7,268 nucleotides of DNA from Mayfieldus sp038329895 (GCA_038329895.1 JBBQNM010000085.1:1-7268), one strand, 5' to 3'; positions 1 to 5,905 are shown, counted from the first letter of the stretch. Notes: generated by a model from the letters alone, not told the origin. Numbers and translations: made by a program.

Positions 1-1
1 G

Positions 2-616
2 CTCGGCTACACGATCTCGCTGCCCACGGAGGACAAGTTCCTGACCAGCCGCGCCGAGCTCACCGACACGATGTCGATGACGTTGGGCGGCCGCGCCGCG
101 GAGGAGATCGTGTTCAGCGAGATCACCACCGGCGCCTCCAACGACCTCGAGAAGGTGACCGAGACCGCCAAGCAGATGGTGATGCGCTACGGGATGTCCG
201 AGCGCCTCGGCCCGCGCGTGTTCGGCCACGACCGCTCGCTGCCCTTCCTCGGTCGCGAGTTCTCCTCTGAGCCCGACTACTCGGATGAGATCGCGCGCGA
301 GATCGACGACGAGATCCGCCGCGTCGTCGAGGACGCCCACCAGACCGCCAAGGACATCCTCAAGGACAAGCGCGAGCCCCTCGACCGCATCTCGAAGATC
401 TTGTTGGCGCGCGAGACGATCAACGCCGAGCAGTTCGTTGCCCTCCTCGACGGCGTCTCCGAGGAGGACGTGTTCGTCGCCGAGGACGAGGAGCCGGCGA
501 AGCCGGAACCGGCGCCCGAGCCCGAGCCCCATCGTGAGGGCCCGCGGCCGGTCCCGCGTCCCCGCCCCGGCCTTGCCGGCGGCGGCGCCGCGGAGATGCG
601 CGCCGACGACGTCTAG
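2..616 (+). CDS. ftsH: ATP-dependent zinc metalloprotease FtsH, C-terminal part (5' end outside window)
   Basis: FtsH is a membrane-anchored AAA+ protease that extracts and degrades membrane and short-lived cytosolic proteins. Only the last 204 codons are here, covering the end of the M41 peptidase domain. Visible landmarks are LGYTISLPTEDK, the LGGRAAEEIVF motif, TTGASNDLEKVTETA, and YGMSERLGP followed by FLGRE. The Asp of the NDLEK segment (codon at 143-145) corresponds to the third zinc ligand known in FtsH structures; the HExxH motif and AAA domain must lie upstream. A helical region (DEIAREIDDEIRRVVEDAHQTAKDIL) and the usual LLARETINAEQF end follow. The last 50 or so residues form an acidic then Pro/Glu/Arg-rich tail, probably disordered, ending in MRADDV. 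In actinobacteria ftsH often lies just before the folate genes, as it roughly does here. The family call is very secure. Confidence 0.97.
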   Translation, partial: LGYTISLPTEDKFLTSRAELTDTMSMTLGGRAAEEIVFSEITTGASNDLEKVTETAKQMVMRYGMSERLGPRVFGHDRSLPFLGREFSSEPDYSDEIAREIDDEIRRVVEDAHQTAKDILKDKREPLDRISKILLARETINAEQFVALLDGVSEEDVFVAEDEEPAKPEPAPEPEPHREGPRPVPRPRPGLAGGGAAEMRADDV

Positions 617-638
617 GGCTCGTCGCCGTCGCGCGGGA

Positions 639-677
639 CCGTTGCTTGTTCCTCGTTACTCGTTCCTCGTTCCTCGG
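639..677 (+). repeat. Heptanucleotide repeat array, copy 1 (unit TCGTTCC)
   Basis: Five consecutive 7-nt units, CCGTTGC, TTGTTCC, TCGTTAC, TCGTTCC and TCGTTCC, are followed by TCGG. The array begins 22 nt after the ftsH stop and runs into the lipoprotein reading frame, so its last four units are probably translated. The same unit recurs at 5906-5937 in this orientation and at 6722-6756 inverted. Seven is not a multiple of three and the unit makes no stop codon on either strand, so three perfect units read as the same cyclic heptapeptide (S-F-L-V-P-R-S) in every forward frame. Confidence 0.85.
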
Positions 678-987
678 ACTAGCGCTCGTCGCCGCACTCG
701 CGCTCGCATCGTGCGGCGGGGGCCCGAGCGAGGACGAGAAGCACAAGGCTGTCGCCGCCGCCAAGATCGCCTACGCGAAGGCGAAGCAGGCCGGCACCGA
801 CTTCAGCGGCGGTCCCTGCATCGCCGAGCACCTGCCCGCGCTTCCCGACTGGGTCGCCGACGTTGCCCACGACCCGCGCCAGTCGGTTGACGACGACCCC
901 GCGAATCAATGCTCCCGCGCCCGCGAGGGCGACGCCGACCACTTCGTAGAGCTGAACCCGGCCGGCAACCTGATCCGTACTCAGTAG
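646..987 (+). CDS. Small lipoprotein of unknown function
   Basis: This 113-residue protein has a type II (lipoprotein) signal peptide. A short n-region MFLVTRSS is followed by a hydrophobic stretch (about residues 9-20) and the lipobox LASC, with Cys23 as the expected lipidated residue. The Gly-rich GGGPSEDEK linker is typical just after the lipid anchor. The mature part has two further cysteines (58 and 89) that could form a disulfide, and conserved-looking segments SGGPCIAE, DWVADVAHDPR and HFVELNPAGNL. I recognise no named family. The TTG start is chosen because no ATG, GTG or TTG lies downstream in frame before the hydrophobic core, and it falls inside heptamer repeat copy 1, so the repeat supplies the start of the signal peptide. 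No ribosome-binding site is visible. The gene lies 29 nt after ftsH and could be co-transcribed with it. Confidence 0.72.
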   Translation: MFLVTRSSFLGLALVAALALASCGGGPSEDEKHKAVAAAKIAYAKAKQAGTDFSGGPCIAEHLPALPDWVADVAHDPRQSVDDDPANQCSRAREGDADHFVELNPAGNLIRTQ

Positions 988-1028
988 TCGGTTTTCTGCT
1001 GATCGAGTAGTCGGACTCCGCTGACCTG
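983..1028 (+). repeat. Two imperfect 23-bp tandem units after the lipoprotein gene
   Basis: AGTAGTCGG occurs at 983-991 and again at 1006-1014, exactly 23 bp apart. Each is followed by a related sequence (TTTTCTGCTGATC versus ACTCCGCTGACC, allowing one gap). The first unit includes the lipoprotein stop codon and the second ends just before the -35 box of the next gene. It may be a small duplication; no function is apparent. Confidence 0.45.
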
Positions 1029-1032
1029 CTGG

Positions 1033-1060
1033 TTGACTGCACTTCCTGCGGGGCTAACAT
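1033..1060 (+). promoter_or_regulatory. Sigma-70-type promoter for the secreted protein gene
   Basis: TTGACT (1033-1038) matches five of six -35 consensus bases. After a 16-bp spacer comes TAACAT (1055-1060), four of six -10 consensus bases including the key TA and final T. Transcription would start near 1067, two bases before the ATG at 1069, giving an essentially leaderless mRNA. This is the best promoter in the window by consensus. A longer reading frame could be opened at the TTG of 1033, but that TTG is the first half of the -35 box. Confidence 0.65.
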
Positions 1061-1068
1061 CGGCGCCG

Positions 1069-1878
1069 ATGGTGCGGAAGCGTGTCTGCGTCCTGGTTGG
1101 ATTCGCGGCTCTTGCCGCGACGGTCGCTTTGGTGCCAACAACAGCAAGCGGCCAACCTGACGTCCACTACTTCAAGCTCAGAATCGTCTCCAGTGGCTCG
1201 GTGGCCACCGACTACGGAGAGGACCGCTTCAGGCCAGGGGTGATAACCGCCTCCGGCGTTGACGGCAAGGACTCACTGAGCTGGAGCTGGGAGATCCAGA
1301 CAGTCGCAAAGAGCGTCGGCTCAGGGCCGCTGGTCAGCACCGCGGGGATCGTTCGCTCCCGGCAGGACCGCTCGTCAAGCCTCGTTAACTACTTCATCGG
1401 CATGGGCGATCTGTTCGAGAGTTCGCTATGCAACTCTCCTTCGACGGGCACCCTCGCCACCGACGACAACCGCGGGTCGCAGCCCACCCGCCGCCCGGAT
1501 TGGATAAAGCAGACGGAACCCGTCAAGGTCAGCGGCGGTGCGCTCAGAGTCGGAACGGGCCTCATACAATTTGCCGGCTGCATACACGGCTTCGACGAGC
1601 ATGGGCTGGACTTCAGCGACGGGGCCTCCGGCGACGATGCCCGGGTGCCGCGCGGTGCCTTCAACCCCCGCTTCGACCGTTCCTTCAATGAGGCCTACGC
1701 GAGCAGCGCCAATCTCGGAAGAGAGCACAGCACCTCCGATCCCCACCAGCTTCACACCTACGTCGGCAGCAGCCGCTTGACGGTCAAGATCAAGGCGGTC
1801 GGCGAGGAGGAGTACCGCAAGCGAGGCCGCAGGTACCACGACACCCCACGCGGCCACAGCGCTACCTTCGGGTCCTAG
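1069..1878 (+). CDS. Secreted protein of unknown function
   Basis: This 269-residue protein starts MVRKRVCVLVGFAALAATVA and has a clear Sec signal peptide: basic n-region, hydrophobic core at about residues 7-22, and a likely cleavage site near TTASG-QP at residues 28-29. The mature part looks soluble and extracellular. It has two cysteines (121 and 171) that could pair, several beta-type segments (VHYFKLRIVSS, SLSWSWEIQTV, SSRLTVKIKAV), many Ser/Gly/Asp residues and a basic tail rich in Arg, His and Tyr. I recognise no family, enzyme motif or repeat. The ATG is preferred over an in-frame TTG at 1033 because the signal peptide begins exactly here and a good promoter ends just upstream. GC is 34 of 60 bases in both 1141-1200 and 1561-1620, against 47 of 60 at 3241-3300 in folP. 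That suggests a different history, possibly horizontal acquisition. It converges on the diguanylate cyclase gene 44 bp away. Confidence 0.78.
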   Translation: MVRKRVCVLVGFAALAATVALVPTTASGQPDVHYFKLRIVSSGSVATDYGEDRFRPGVITASGVDGKDSLSWSWEIQTVAKSVGSGPLVSTAGIVRSRQDRSSSLVNYFIGMGDLFESSLCNSPSTGTLATDDNRGSQPTRRPDWIKQTEPVKVSGGALRVGTGLIQFAGCIHGFDEHGLDFSDGASGDDARVPRGAFNPRFDRSFNEAYASSANLGREHSTSDPHQLHTYVGSSRLTVKIKAVGEEEYRKRGRRYHDTPRGHSATFGS

Positions 1879-1922
1879 CTGCGCACCACGTCCTTGCTCG
1901 ACCCGGCTGCGATCGCCAGAGG

Positions 1923-2993
1923 CTAACTGCGCTCGCGCTGGTCTCGGGCACGCTCCGCCATCAGCGCCAGGTCGGCGGCCTCGGTCAGCTCGGTGGCGGT
2001 CATCTCCGGCTGAAGCTCGGCGGTGGCGAAGTGGATCCAGACCGGCTCGTTGTCGGGGCGCCGGCAGGCAGCCGACACCTTGGCCTGAACCCGCCCGATC
2101 AGCACATTGGCCCCGTCCTCCTCGGTGCCCGGGAGCAGCAGGGTGAACTCGTCGCCGCCCCAGCGAAACACACGGTCAGGGGTTCGCAATTCCGAATCCA
2201 TCGCCTGCGCTACCCGGTGCAGGCAGCGGTCGCCCTCGAGGTGGCCGAACTCGTCGTTGATCCGCTTGAAGTGCTCGATGTCGCCCATCGCCATGCTCAG
2301 CGGCGTGCCCATGCGGTCGGCGCGCGAGATCTCGTCGATCATGCACTCCTCGAAGGCGCGCCGGTTTCCGATCGCGGTCAGCCCGTCGAGCCGGGCCTCC
2401 TCGCGTGCCCGCTCCTCTTCGTGCCGCATTGCAACCCGCTGGGCGCGGATCGTCTTCATCAGCAGCAGGATCGCCGCCGAGAGCGCGGTCCAGAGCACCA
2501 GGGGTGCGATCGCGCCGGCAGCCGCGTTGCCGCTCAGGCCGTCGTAGATCGGCGGCGCCGCGAGACTGAGGCCGACCGCTGTAAGGAAGATCGCCATCAC
2601 CCTCGGCGGATAGATCGCGGAGATGAACAGCACCGGAAGCAGCAGCAGGCTCACATATGGCGCGCCGTTACCGCCCGCCAGCCACTGCATGACCGATATG
2701 CCGACGAGGCCGACGTATGCAGCGGCGAGCATCAGCTTGAAACTCCATAGCGACGGCCGTGCCCGGATTGCGTAGGCCATCAAGACCCCGACGAACACGG
2801 CGCTGCTGCCCACCGCCCAACCGGTGGAGCCGATTGCGCCGCTGTCGTTGGGCGGACTTAGGGGCCAGAGTGCCAGGGTGAGCAGGGCGCCCATCACCCA
2901 GAACACGCCCGCCATCTTGCGGGCAAGCTCGAGGTCGACGCCCAGGTAGGGGTCTTCTGGCGTGCTGAAGAGCAGTTTCAGGGAACGCAACAT
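1923..2993 (-). CDS. Membrane-bound GGDEF diguanylate cyclase
   Basis: This protein makes cyclic di-GMP from two GTP. From the ATG at 2993 it is 356 residues long. A cytoplasmic N-terminus of about 25 residues is followed by five or six hydrophobic helices (roughly 26-44, 58-77, 85-104, 111-127, 130-147 and 160-180). Then come a charged, probably coiled linker (RAQRVAMRHEEERAREEA, 183-200) and one GGDEF domain. Catalytic landmarks are complete: DGLTAIGNRRAF (203-214), the metal-binding segment GDIEHFKRINDEFGH with Asp238, and the signature RWGGDEF with GGDEF at 279-283. An RxxD inhibitory site (RTPD, 270-273) lies exactly five residues before the signature, so product feedback inhibition is expected. 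The membrane domain is no sensor family I can name. The frame stays open upstream to 3515, but that part is antisense to folP and is rejected. Start confidence is moderate because no ribosome site is visible. Confidence 0.93.
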   Translation of the reverse strand: MLRSLKLLFSTPEDPYLGVDLELARKMAGVFWVMGALLTLALWPLSPPNDSGAIGSTGWAVGSSAVFVGVLMAYAIRARPSLWSFKLMLAAAYVGLVGISVMQWLAGGNGAPYVSLLLLPVLFISAIYPPRVMAIFLTAVGLSLAAPPIYDGLSGNAAAGAIAPLVLWTALSAAILLLMKTIRAQRVAMRHEEERAREEARLDGLTAIGNRRAFEECMIDEISRADRMGTPLSMAMGDIEHFKRINDEFGHLEGDRCLHRVAQAMDSELRTPDRVFRWGGDEFTLLLPGTEEDGANVLIGRVQAKVSAACRRPDNEPVWIHFATAELQPEMTATELTEAADLALMAERARDQRERS

Positions 2994-3057
2994 CGCTATC
3001 CATATGTCGTCCGTGTCTGCGACCCGCTTTAGTGCCGATTGGCGACTTATGCCTTCG
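2994..3057. promoter_or_regulatory. Divergent control region between the diguanylate cyclase gene and folP
   Basis: This 64-bp gap must hold the promoters of both divergent genes if the starts at 2993 (-) and 3058 (+) are correct. No strong -35/-10 pair is visible on either strand. On the plus strand, ACTTAT (3045-3050) sits seven bases before the folP ATG, the spacing seen at other starts here, but it fits the -10 consensus poorly. CATATG at 3001-3006 is at similar spacing from the cyclase ATG on the minus strand. The region is moderately AT-rich compared with its neighbours. Confidence 0.35.
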
Positions 3058-3891
3058 ATGCAGAAAGACCCCAAAATCTTGGTAGGAACCGCCCGCTTCC
3101 CACGCCTCATGGGAGTCGTCAACGTAACCCCCGACTCGTTCTCGGACGGCGGCGAGTTCCTCGACCCGCGGCGGGCGATCGAGCGCGGGCGCGAGCTGGT
3201 GGCGGAGGGCGCCGACGTGCTCGACGTCGGCGGCGAGTCGACGCGGCCCGGTGCCGCCGCGGTTAGCGAGGAGGACGAGCTGGCGCGAGTCGGCCCGGTG
3301 ATCGAGGGCCTGGCGGGCGCCGGAACGCCGATCTCGATCGACACCTCCAAGCAGGCGGTCGCCGAGGCGGCGCTGGCGGCCGGCGCCTCGATCGTCAACG
3401 ACGTCACCGCGTTGCGCGCCGAGCCGGGGATCGCTGGGCTCTGCGCCGACCGTGACGCCGAGCTGATGCTGATGCACATGCAGGGCTCGCCGCGCACGAT
3501 GCAGGAGGACCCCACCTACGACGACGTGGTCGACGACGTGAAGGCGTTTCTGGCCGAGCGGATGGAGTTCGCGCGCGGCGAGGGGGTGGCGGAGGAGCGG
3601 ATCTGGCTCGACCCCGGGATCGGGTTCGGCAAGACGGTCGAGCACAACCTCGAGCTGCTGCACCGCCTGCGCGAGCTGACCGAGCTGGGGCGACCGCTCG
3701 TGGTCGGGACCTCACGCAAGAGCTTCATCGGCAAGCTGACCGGCGCCGAGGTGGACCAGCGGCTCGGCGGCACGATCGCCAGCTGTGCGGTCGCGGTCGC
3801 CAACGGAGCGCAGATGCTGCGGGTCCACGACCTGCGCGAGGTGCGCGAGGGGATGCAGGTCGCCGGGGCGATTCTCGGAGCCGGTATCTAG
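3058..3891 (+). CDS. folP: Dihydropteroate synthase
   Basis: FolP joins 6-hydroxymethyl-7,8-dihydropterin pyrophosphate to p-aminobenzoate to form 7,8-dihydropteroate. It is a cytoplasmic TIM barrel and the sulfonamide target. From this ATG the protein has 277 residues, normal for the family. All signature segments are present: MGVVNVTPDSFSDGG (18-32), DVGGESTRPGA (56-66), SIDTSK (93-98), NDVT (114-117), MHMQGSPRTM (139-148), DPGIGFGKT (185-193), GTSRKSFIG (217-225) with the substrate-binding Lys221, and RVHD (255-258). Nothing suggests loss of activity. The start is uncertain: ATGs at 3049 and 3004 are in frame and would add 3 or 18 residues. I chose 3058 because it gives the usual short N-terminus; none has a Shine-Dalgarno sequence. 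It is the first of three folate genes, followed by folB after 34 nt. Confidence 0.95.
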   Translation: MQKDPKILVGTARFPRLMGVVNVTPDSFSDGGEFLDPRRAIERGRELVAEGADVLDVGGESTRPGAAAVSEEDELARVGPVIEGLAGAGTPISIDTSKQAVAEAALAAGASIVNDVTALRAEPGIAGLCADRDAELMLMHMQGSPRTMQEDPTYDDVVDDVKAFLAERMEFARGEGVAEERIWLDPGIGFGKTVEHNLELLHRLRELTELGRPLVVGTSRKSFIGKLTGAEVDQRLGGTIASCAVAVANGAQMLRVHDLREVREGMQVAGAILGAGI

Positions 3892-3893
3892 GC

Positions 3894-3925
3894 CTGAGCC
3901 CCAATCTCAGAGATACTCTCGCGCT
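3894..3925 (+). promoter_or_regulatory. Candidate leaderless promoter and inverted repeats before folB
   Basis: The folP-folB gap contains GATACT (3912-3917), a -10-like hexamer ending eight bases before the folB ATG, so a transcript could start within two bases of the start codon. The hexamer lies inside the short palindrome AGAG-ATA-CTCT (3909-3919). Just upstream is another inverted repeat, CTGAG-N7-CTCAG (3894-3898 and 3906-3910). There is no convincing -35 box and no Shine-Dalgarno sequence. The repeats could be an operator or chance; folB may also be read through from folP. Confidence 0.35.
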
Positions 3926-4348
3926 ATGGAAGCGCACGGAAACGGGCCCGAGACCAGCGTCGAGGTCGAGCTGCGCGGCCTCTCCATCTACACCCACCAC
4001 GGGGTGACCGAGGCCGAGCGCGAGGTCGGCCAGCGGCTCGAGTTCGACGTCAGCTTCGACGTCCCCGACTGCGACGCGGTGCTCACCGATCGCCTCGAGG
4101 ACACGGTCGACTACGCCGAGGCCTGCGACATAGTCGCCCTCGCCGCCACCGAGCGCAACTACAGGACCCTGGAGCGGCTCTGCAAGGTGATCGGCGAGCG
4201 CTTGATGGAGCGCTTCGGCTGCGAGCACGTCCGCGTGCGGGGCGCCAAGCCCGAGCCGCCGCTGCCGCTGGCGATGCAGGAGGTTGCGGTTGAGGTCACC
4301 CACGATCGCGAAGACGCCGAGGAGCCCGAGGAGGACGAGGGCGCCTGA
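3926..4348 (+). CDS. folB: Dihydroneopterin aldolase
   Basis: FolB cleaves 7,8-dihydroneopterin to 6-hydroxymethyl-7,8-dihydropterin and glycolaldehyde, the step before FolK. The protein has 140 residues. Family segments are VELRGLSIYTHHGVTEAEREVGQRLEFDV (about 13-42), DTVDYAEA (59-66), TLERLCKVIGERLMERF (81-97) and VRVRGAKPEPPLPL (102-115). Lys108 aligns with the catalytic lysine and Glu31 with the pterin-binding glutamate of characterised aldolases. The core is about 125 residues; the end is a strongly acidic tail (EDAEEPEEDEGA) that is not part of the catalytic fold and is probably disordered. The ATG follows a possible -10 element and gives a normal N-terminus. The gene sits 34 nt after folP and 11 nt before folK, consistent with one folate operon. 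Confidence 0.94.
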   Translation: MEAHGNGPETSVEVELRGLSIYTHHGVTEAEREVGQRLEFDVSFDVPDCDAVLTDRLEDTVDYAEACDIVALAATERNYRTLERLCKVIGERLMERFGCEHVRVRGAKPEPPLPLAMQEVAVEVTHDREDAEEPEEDEGA

Positions 4349-4359
4349 GCGCCCGCCGC

Positions 4360-4860
4360 GTGACCCGGACCGGCTACCTCGGGCTGAGCTCCAACGTCGG
4401 CGATCGCGCCGAGCATCTGTTGGCGGCGGTGCGGCTGCTGCGAGAGGAGGGGGTGGAGGTCGACGCCGTCTCCTCCCTCTACGAGACCGAGCCGGTCGGG
4501 GAGATCCTCGACCAGCCGGACTTCCTCAATGCGGCGCTGCGGATCCGAACCGAGCTGGAGCCCGAGCAGCTGCTCGACATCTGCAAGGCGATCGAGCTGG
4601 AGCAGGGGCGGATCTTCGGCGGCCCGCGCCACGGTCCGCGATCGCTGGACATCGACCTGCTGCTGCTCGGCAACGTCGAGCTCGAGGGCGAGCGCCTCAC
4701 CCTCCCGCACGCCGAGGTGACCAGCCGCCGCTTCGTGCTCGCGCCGCTGCTCGAGCTGGACCCCGAACTGGCGCTGCCGGACGGCACCCGCCTCGACGAC
4801 GCGCTCGAAGCGCTCGCAGAGGGCCAGCGGGCCGAGCGGGTGGGAGCATTTCCGGGCTGA
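4360..4860 (+). CDS. folK: 6-hydroxymethyl-7,8-dihydropterin pyrophosphokinase
   Basis: FolK (HPPK) transfers pyrophosphate from ATP to 6-hydroxymethyl-7,8-dihydropterin, making the substrate of FolP. The 166-residue length is typical. Diagnostic segments are YLGLSSNVGDR (6-16), SSLYETEPVG (38-47), DQPDFLNAALRI (51-62), the active-site stretch RIFGGPRHGPRSLDIDLLLLGN (84-105) in which Asp97 and Asp99 are the expected magnesium ligands, and LPHAEVTSRRFVLAPLLELDPEL (115-137). The GTG start lies 11 nt after the folB stop and gives the expected N-terminus just before the first beta strand; no Shine-Dalgarno sequence is evident, so translation is probably coupled to folB. It is the last recognised folate gene in the run; the next gene appears to have its own promoter. 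Confidence 0.95.
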   Translation: MTRTGYLGLSSNVGDRAEHLLAAVRLLREEGVEVDAVSSLYETEPVGEILDQPDFLNAALRIRTELEPEQLLDICKAIELEQGRIFGGPRHGPRSLDIDLLLLGNVELEGERLTLPHAEVTSRRFVLAPLLELDPELALPDGTRLDDALEALAEGQRAERVGAFPG

Positions 4861-4874
4861 CTATCGGCTGATGC

Positions 4875-4880
4875 GACAAT
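4875..4880 (+). promoter_or_regulatory. Candidate -10 element of a leaderless transcript
   Basis: GACAAT ends exactly six bases before the GTG at 4887, which would place transcription start on the first base of that codon. It matches four of six -10 consensus positions (xAxAAT). No clear -35 box is seen around 4849-4857. It lies between the folK stop and the 81-residue gene and supports the GTG start. Confidence 0.45.
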
Positions 4881-4886
4881 GGTGGC

Positions 4887-5132
4887 GTGGTCACAGACAA
4901 GCGCCTCCCGTTCGATCCCGAAAGCCCCGGTGCTCAGAAGCTTCTGCGGTCGATGCACTCATACGCCCGCTCCGGCCAGCCGATGGATGTCGTTGTCACT
5001 TCGCCGTTGATGCGCATAGTCGGCGAGCGCGGCGAGCTTCACGGCAGCACCCACAAGCCCGGGGAACAGCTGACTCTCACAAAAGGCGAGGGCGAACCCC
5101 TCGTCGCCGCCGGTTTCGTCAAGCCTCGCTAG
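4887..5132 (+). CDS. Small protein of unknown function (81 residues)
   Basis: The frame runs MVTDKRLPFDPESPGAQKLL to GFVKPR. It is soluble, with no signal peptide, membrane segment or cysteine. Segments that look structured are GAQKLLRSMHSYARSG (probable helix) and MDVVVTSPLMRIVGERGELH followed by GEQLTLTKGEGEPLVAAGFVKPR (probable beta strands). I recognise no family. Support for it being real comes from a -10-like GACAAT at leaderless spacing, a reading frame of normal codon composition, and a fit between folK and the convergent gene that leaves no unused space. Its TAG stop overlaps the stop of the GST-like gene through a shared palindromic CTAG (5129-5132). A longer frame covering this stretch in another phase (4871-6271) looks like a shadow of the GST-like and coaX genes. 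Confidence 0.62.
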   Translation: MVTDKRLPFDPESPGAQKLLRSMHSYARSGQPMDVVVTSPLMRIVGERGELHGSTHKPGEQLTLTKGEGEPLVAAGFVKPR

Positions 5133-5890
5133 GCGGCGGGGGCCGCGGCCGCCTCGCGCAGCGGCTCCAGCCAGGTCGGCGGCAGGACCGGCGATGCATG
5201 ACCGGGGTAGTCGGGGACGACGCGCATTGCGAGCTGCCCGGCCGGCCGACCTTCGATCGACGGGCGCAGATCGTCGAGCGTCATCGCGAGTCGAATGCTG
5301 GCCGCGATCTGGAAGTCGGCGGCATTGAGCTGCTCGCCGTTCAGGACTCCGGCCTCGCACCAGTCGTCGATCCGCCCCAGCATCCCGGGAAGCGCCGCCA
5401 GGTCGTGGCGAACGTTCTCGTCGCTCGCCTTGTTGTAGCTGACGGCGAAGGCGACGAGCGGGGCCGAGGTCTTCACCGCGAGGCTGAGCGGGATCCCCAG
5501 CCGTGCGCCCGCGCCGTAGTCCATCATCACCGAGCGGTCGCGCTTGACGGCGTTCCAGAGGATGCGGCGGACCGGCGCCTGGAGATGGTCGTCGCCGAAG
5601 CGCTCTGCCTCCTCGACCGCCAGCCGCGCTCCGGGGTCGGACGGGAACAGCGGCGGCTGCGGCTGAAGCTTGTCCAGCTCGCGGGCGATCGCCCGCGAGC
5701 CCTGCACGCGGCGCCCGTCGATCTTGATCGCAGGCACCGTCGTTCCGGGGAACCGCAATGCCCTCAGCGCCGCCTTGTGGATTCCCGGCATCAAGTCGGT
5801 GCGCTGGAAGGGAATGCCCTTGTAGTCGAGCATCGCCTTCGCGGCGGTCGCGGGGTGCGAGGCAGGGATGACATAGAGCTTCACGTCCAT
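5129..5890 (-). CDS. Glutathione S-transferase-like protein
   Basis: This 253-residue protein has the two-domain outline of the GST superfamily. Residues 1-73 fit a thioredoxin-like beta-alpha-beta-alpha-beta-beta-alpha fold: KLYVIPASHPATAAKAMLDYKG, then FQRTDLMPG, then TTVPAIKIDGRRVQGSRAIARELD, with Pro53 after Val52 as the expected cis-proline. Residues 85-240 appear all-helical, as in the GST C-terminal domain. Two family positions are altered or unclear. The usual Glu/Asp-Ser pair that holds the gamma-glutamyl group is Gly65-Ser66, and the N-terminal active-site region is PASHPAT, where Ser11 could stand in for the catalytic Ser/Cys. Actinobacteria mostly use mycothiol rather than glutathione, so the true substrate is open. 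The ATG at 5890 has TAGGAT at leaderless spacing. It converges with the 81-residue gene and diverges from coaX. Confidence 0.8.
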   Translation of the reverse strand: MDVKLYVIPASHPATAAKAMLDYKGIPFQRTDLMPGIHKAALRALRFPGTTVPAIKIDGRRVQGSRAIARELDKLQPQPPLFPSDPGARLAVEEAERFGDDHLQAPVRRILWNAVKRDRSVMMDYGAGARLGIPLSLAVKTSAPLVAFAVSYNKASDENVRHDLAALPGMLGRIDDWCEAGVLNGEQLNAADFQIAASIRLAMTLDDLRPSIEGRPAGQLAMRVVPDYPGHASPVLPPTWLEPLREAAAAPAA

Positions 5891-5896
5891 GACCGG

Positions 5897-5902
5897 ATCC
5901 TA
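5897..5902 (-). promoter_or_regulatory. Candidate -10 element for the GST-like gene
   Basis: On the minus strand TAGGAT (complement of 5897-5902) lies six bases before the ATG at 5890 and matches four of six -10 consensus bases, including TA and the final AT. It predicts transcription starting at the A of the ATG. The -35 region would fall in heptamer repeat copy 2; no TTGACA-like sequence is seen there on this strand. Confidence 0.45.
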
Positions 5903-5905
5903 TGC

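Noticed and set aside
1033..1068. TTG start for the secreted protein adding 12 residues
   Set aside because: The extension would precede a complete signal peptide and coincides with the -35 box of the promoter.
1879..1922. Terminator between the convergent secreted-protein and cyclase genes
   Set aside because: Only a short GCGATCGC palindrome is present, with no stem long enough or T-run to support a terminator.
2994..3515. N-terminal extension of the diguanylate cyclase frame to 530 residues
   Set aside because: This part is antisense to well-conserved folP coding sequence and is Ser/Pro/Arg-rich as expected of a shadow frame; the membrane domain begins properly after the ATG at 2993.
5129..5160. 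GC-rich inverted sequence as a terminator at the convergent junction
   Set aside because: The GGCGGC...GCCGCC pattern lies in the Ala-rich coding end of the GST-like gene and has no T-run on either strand.
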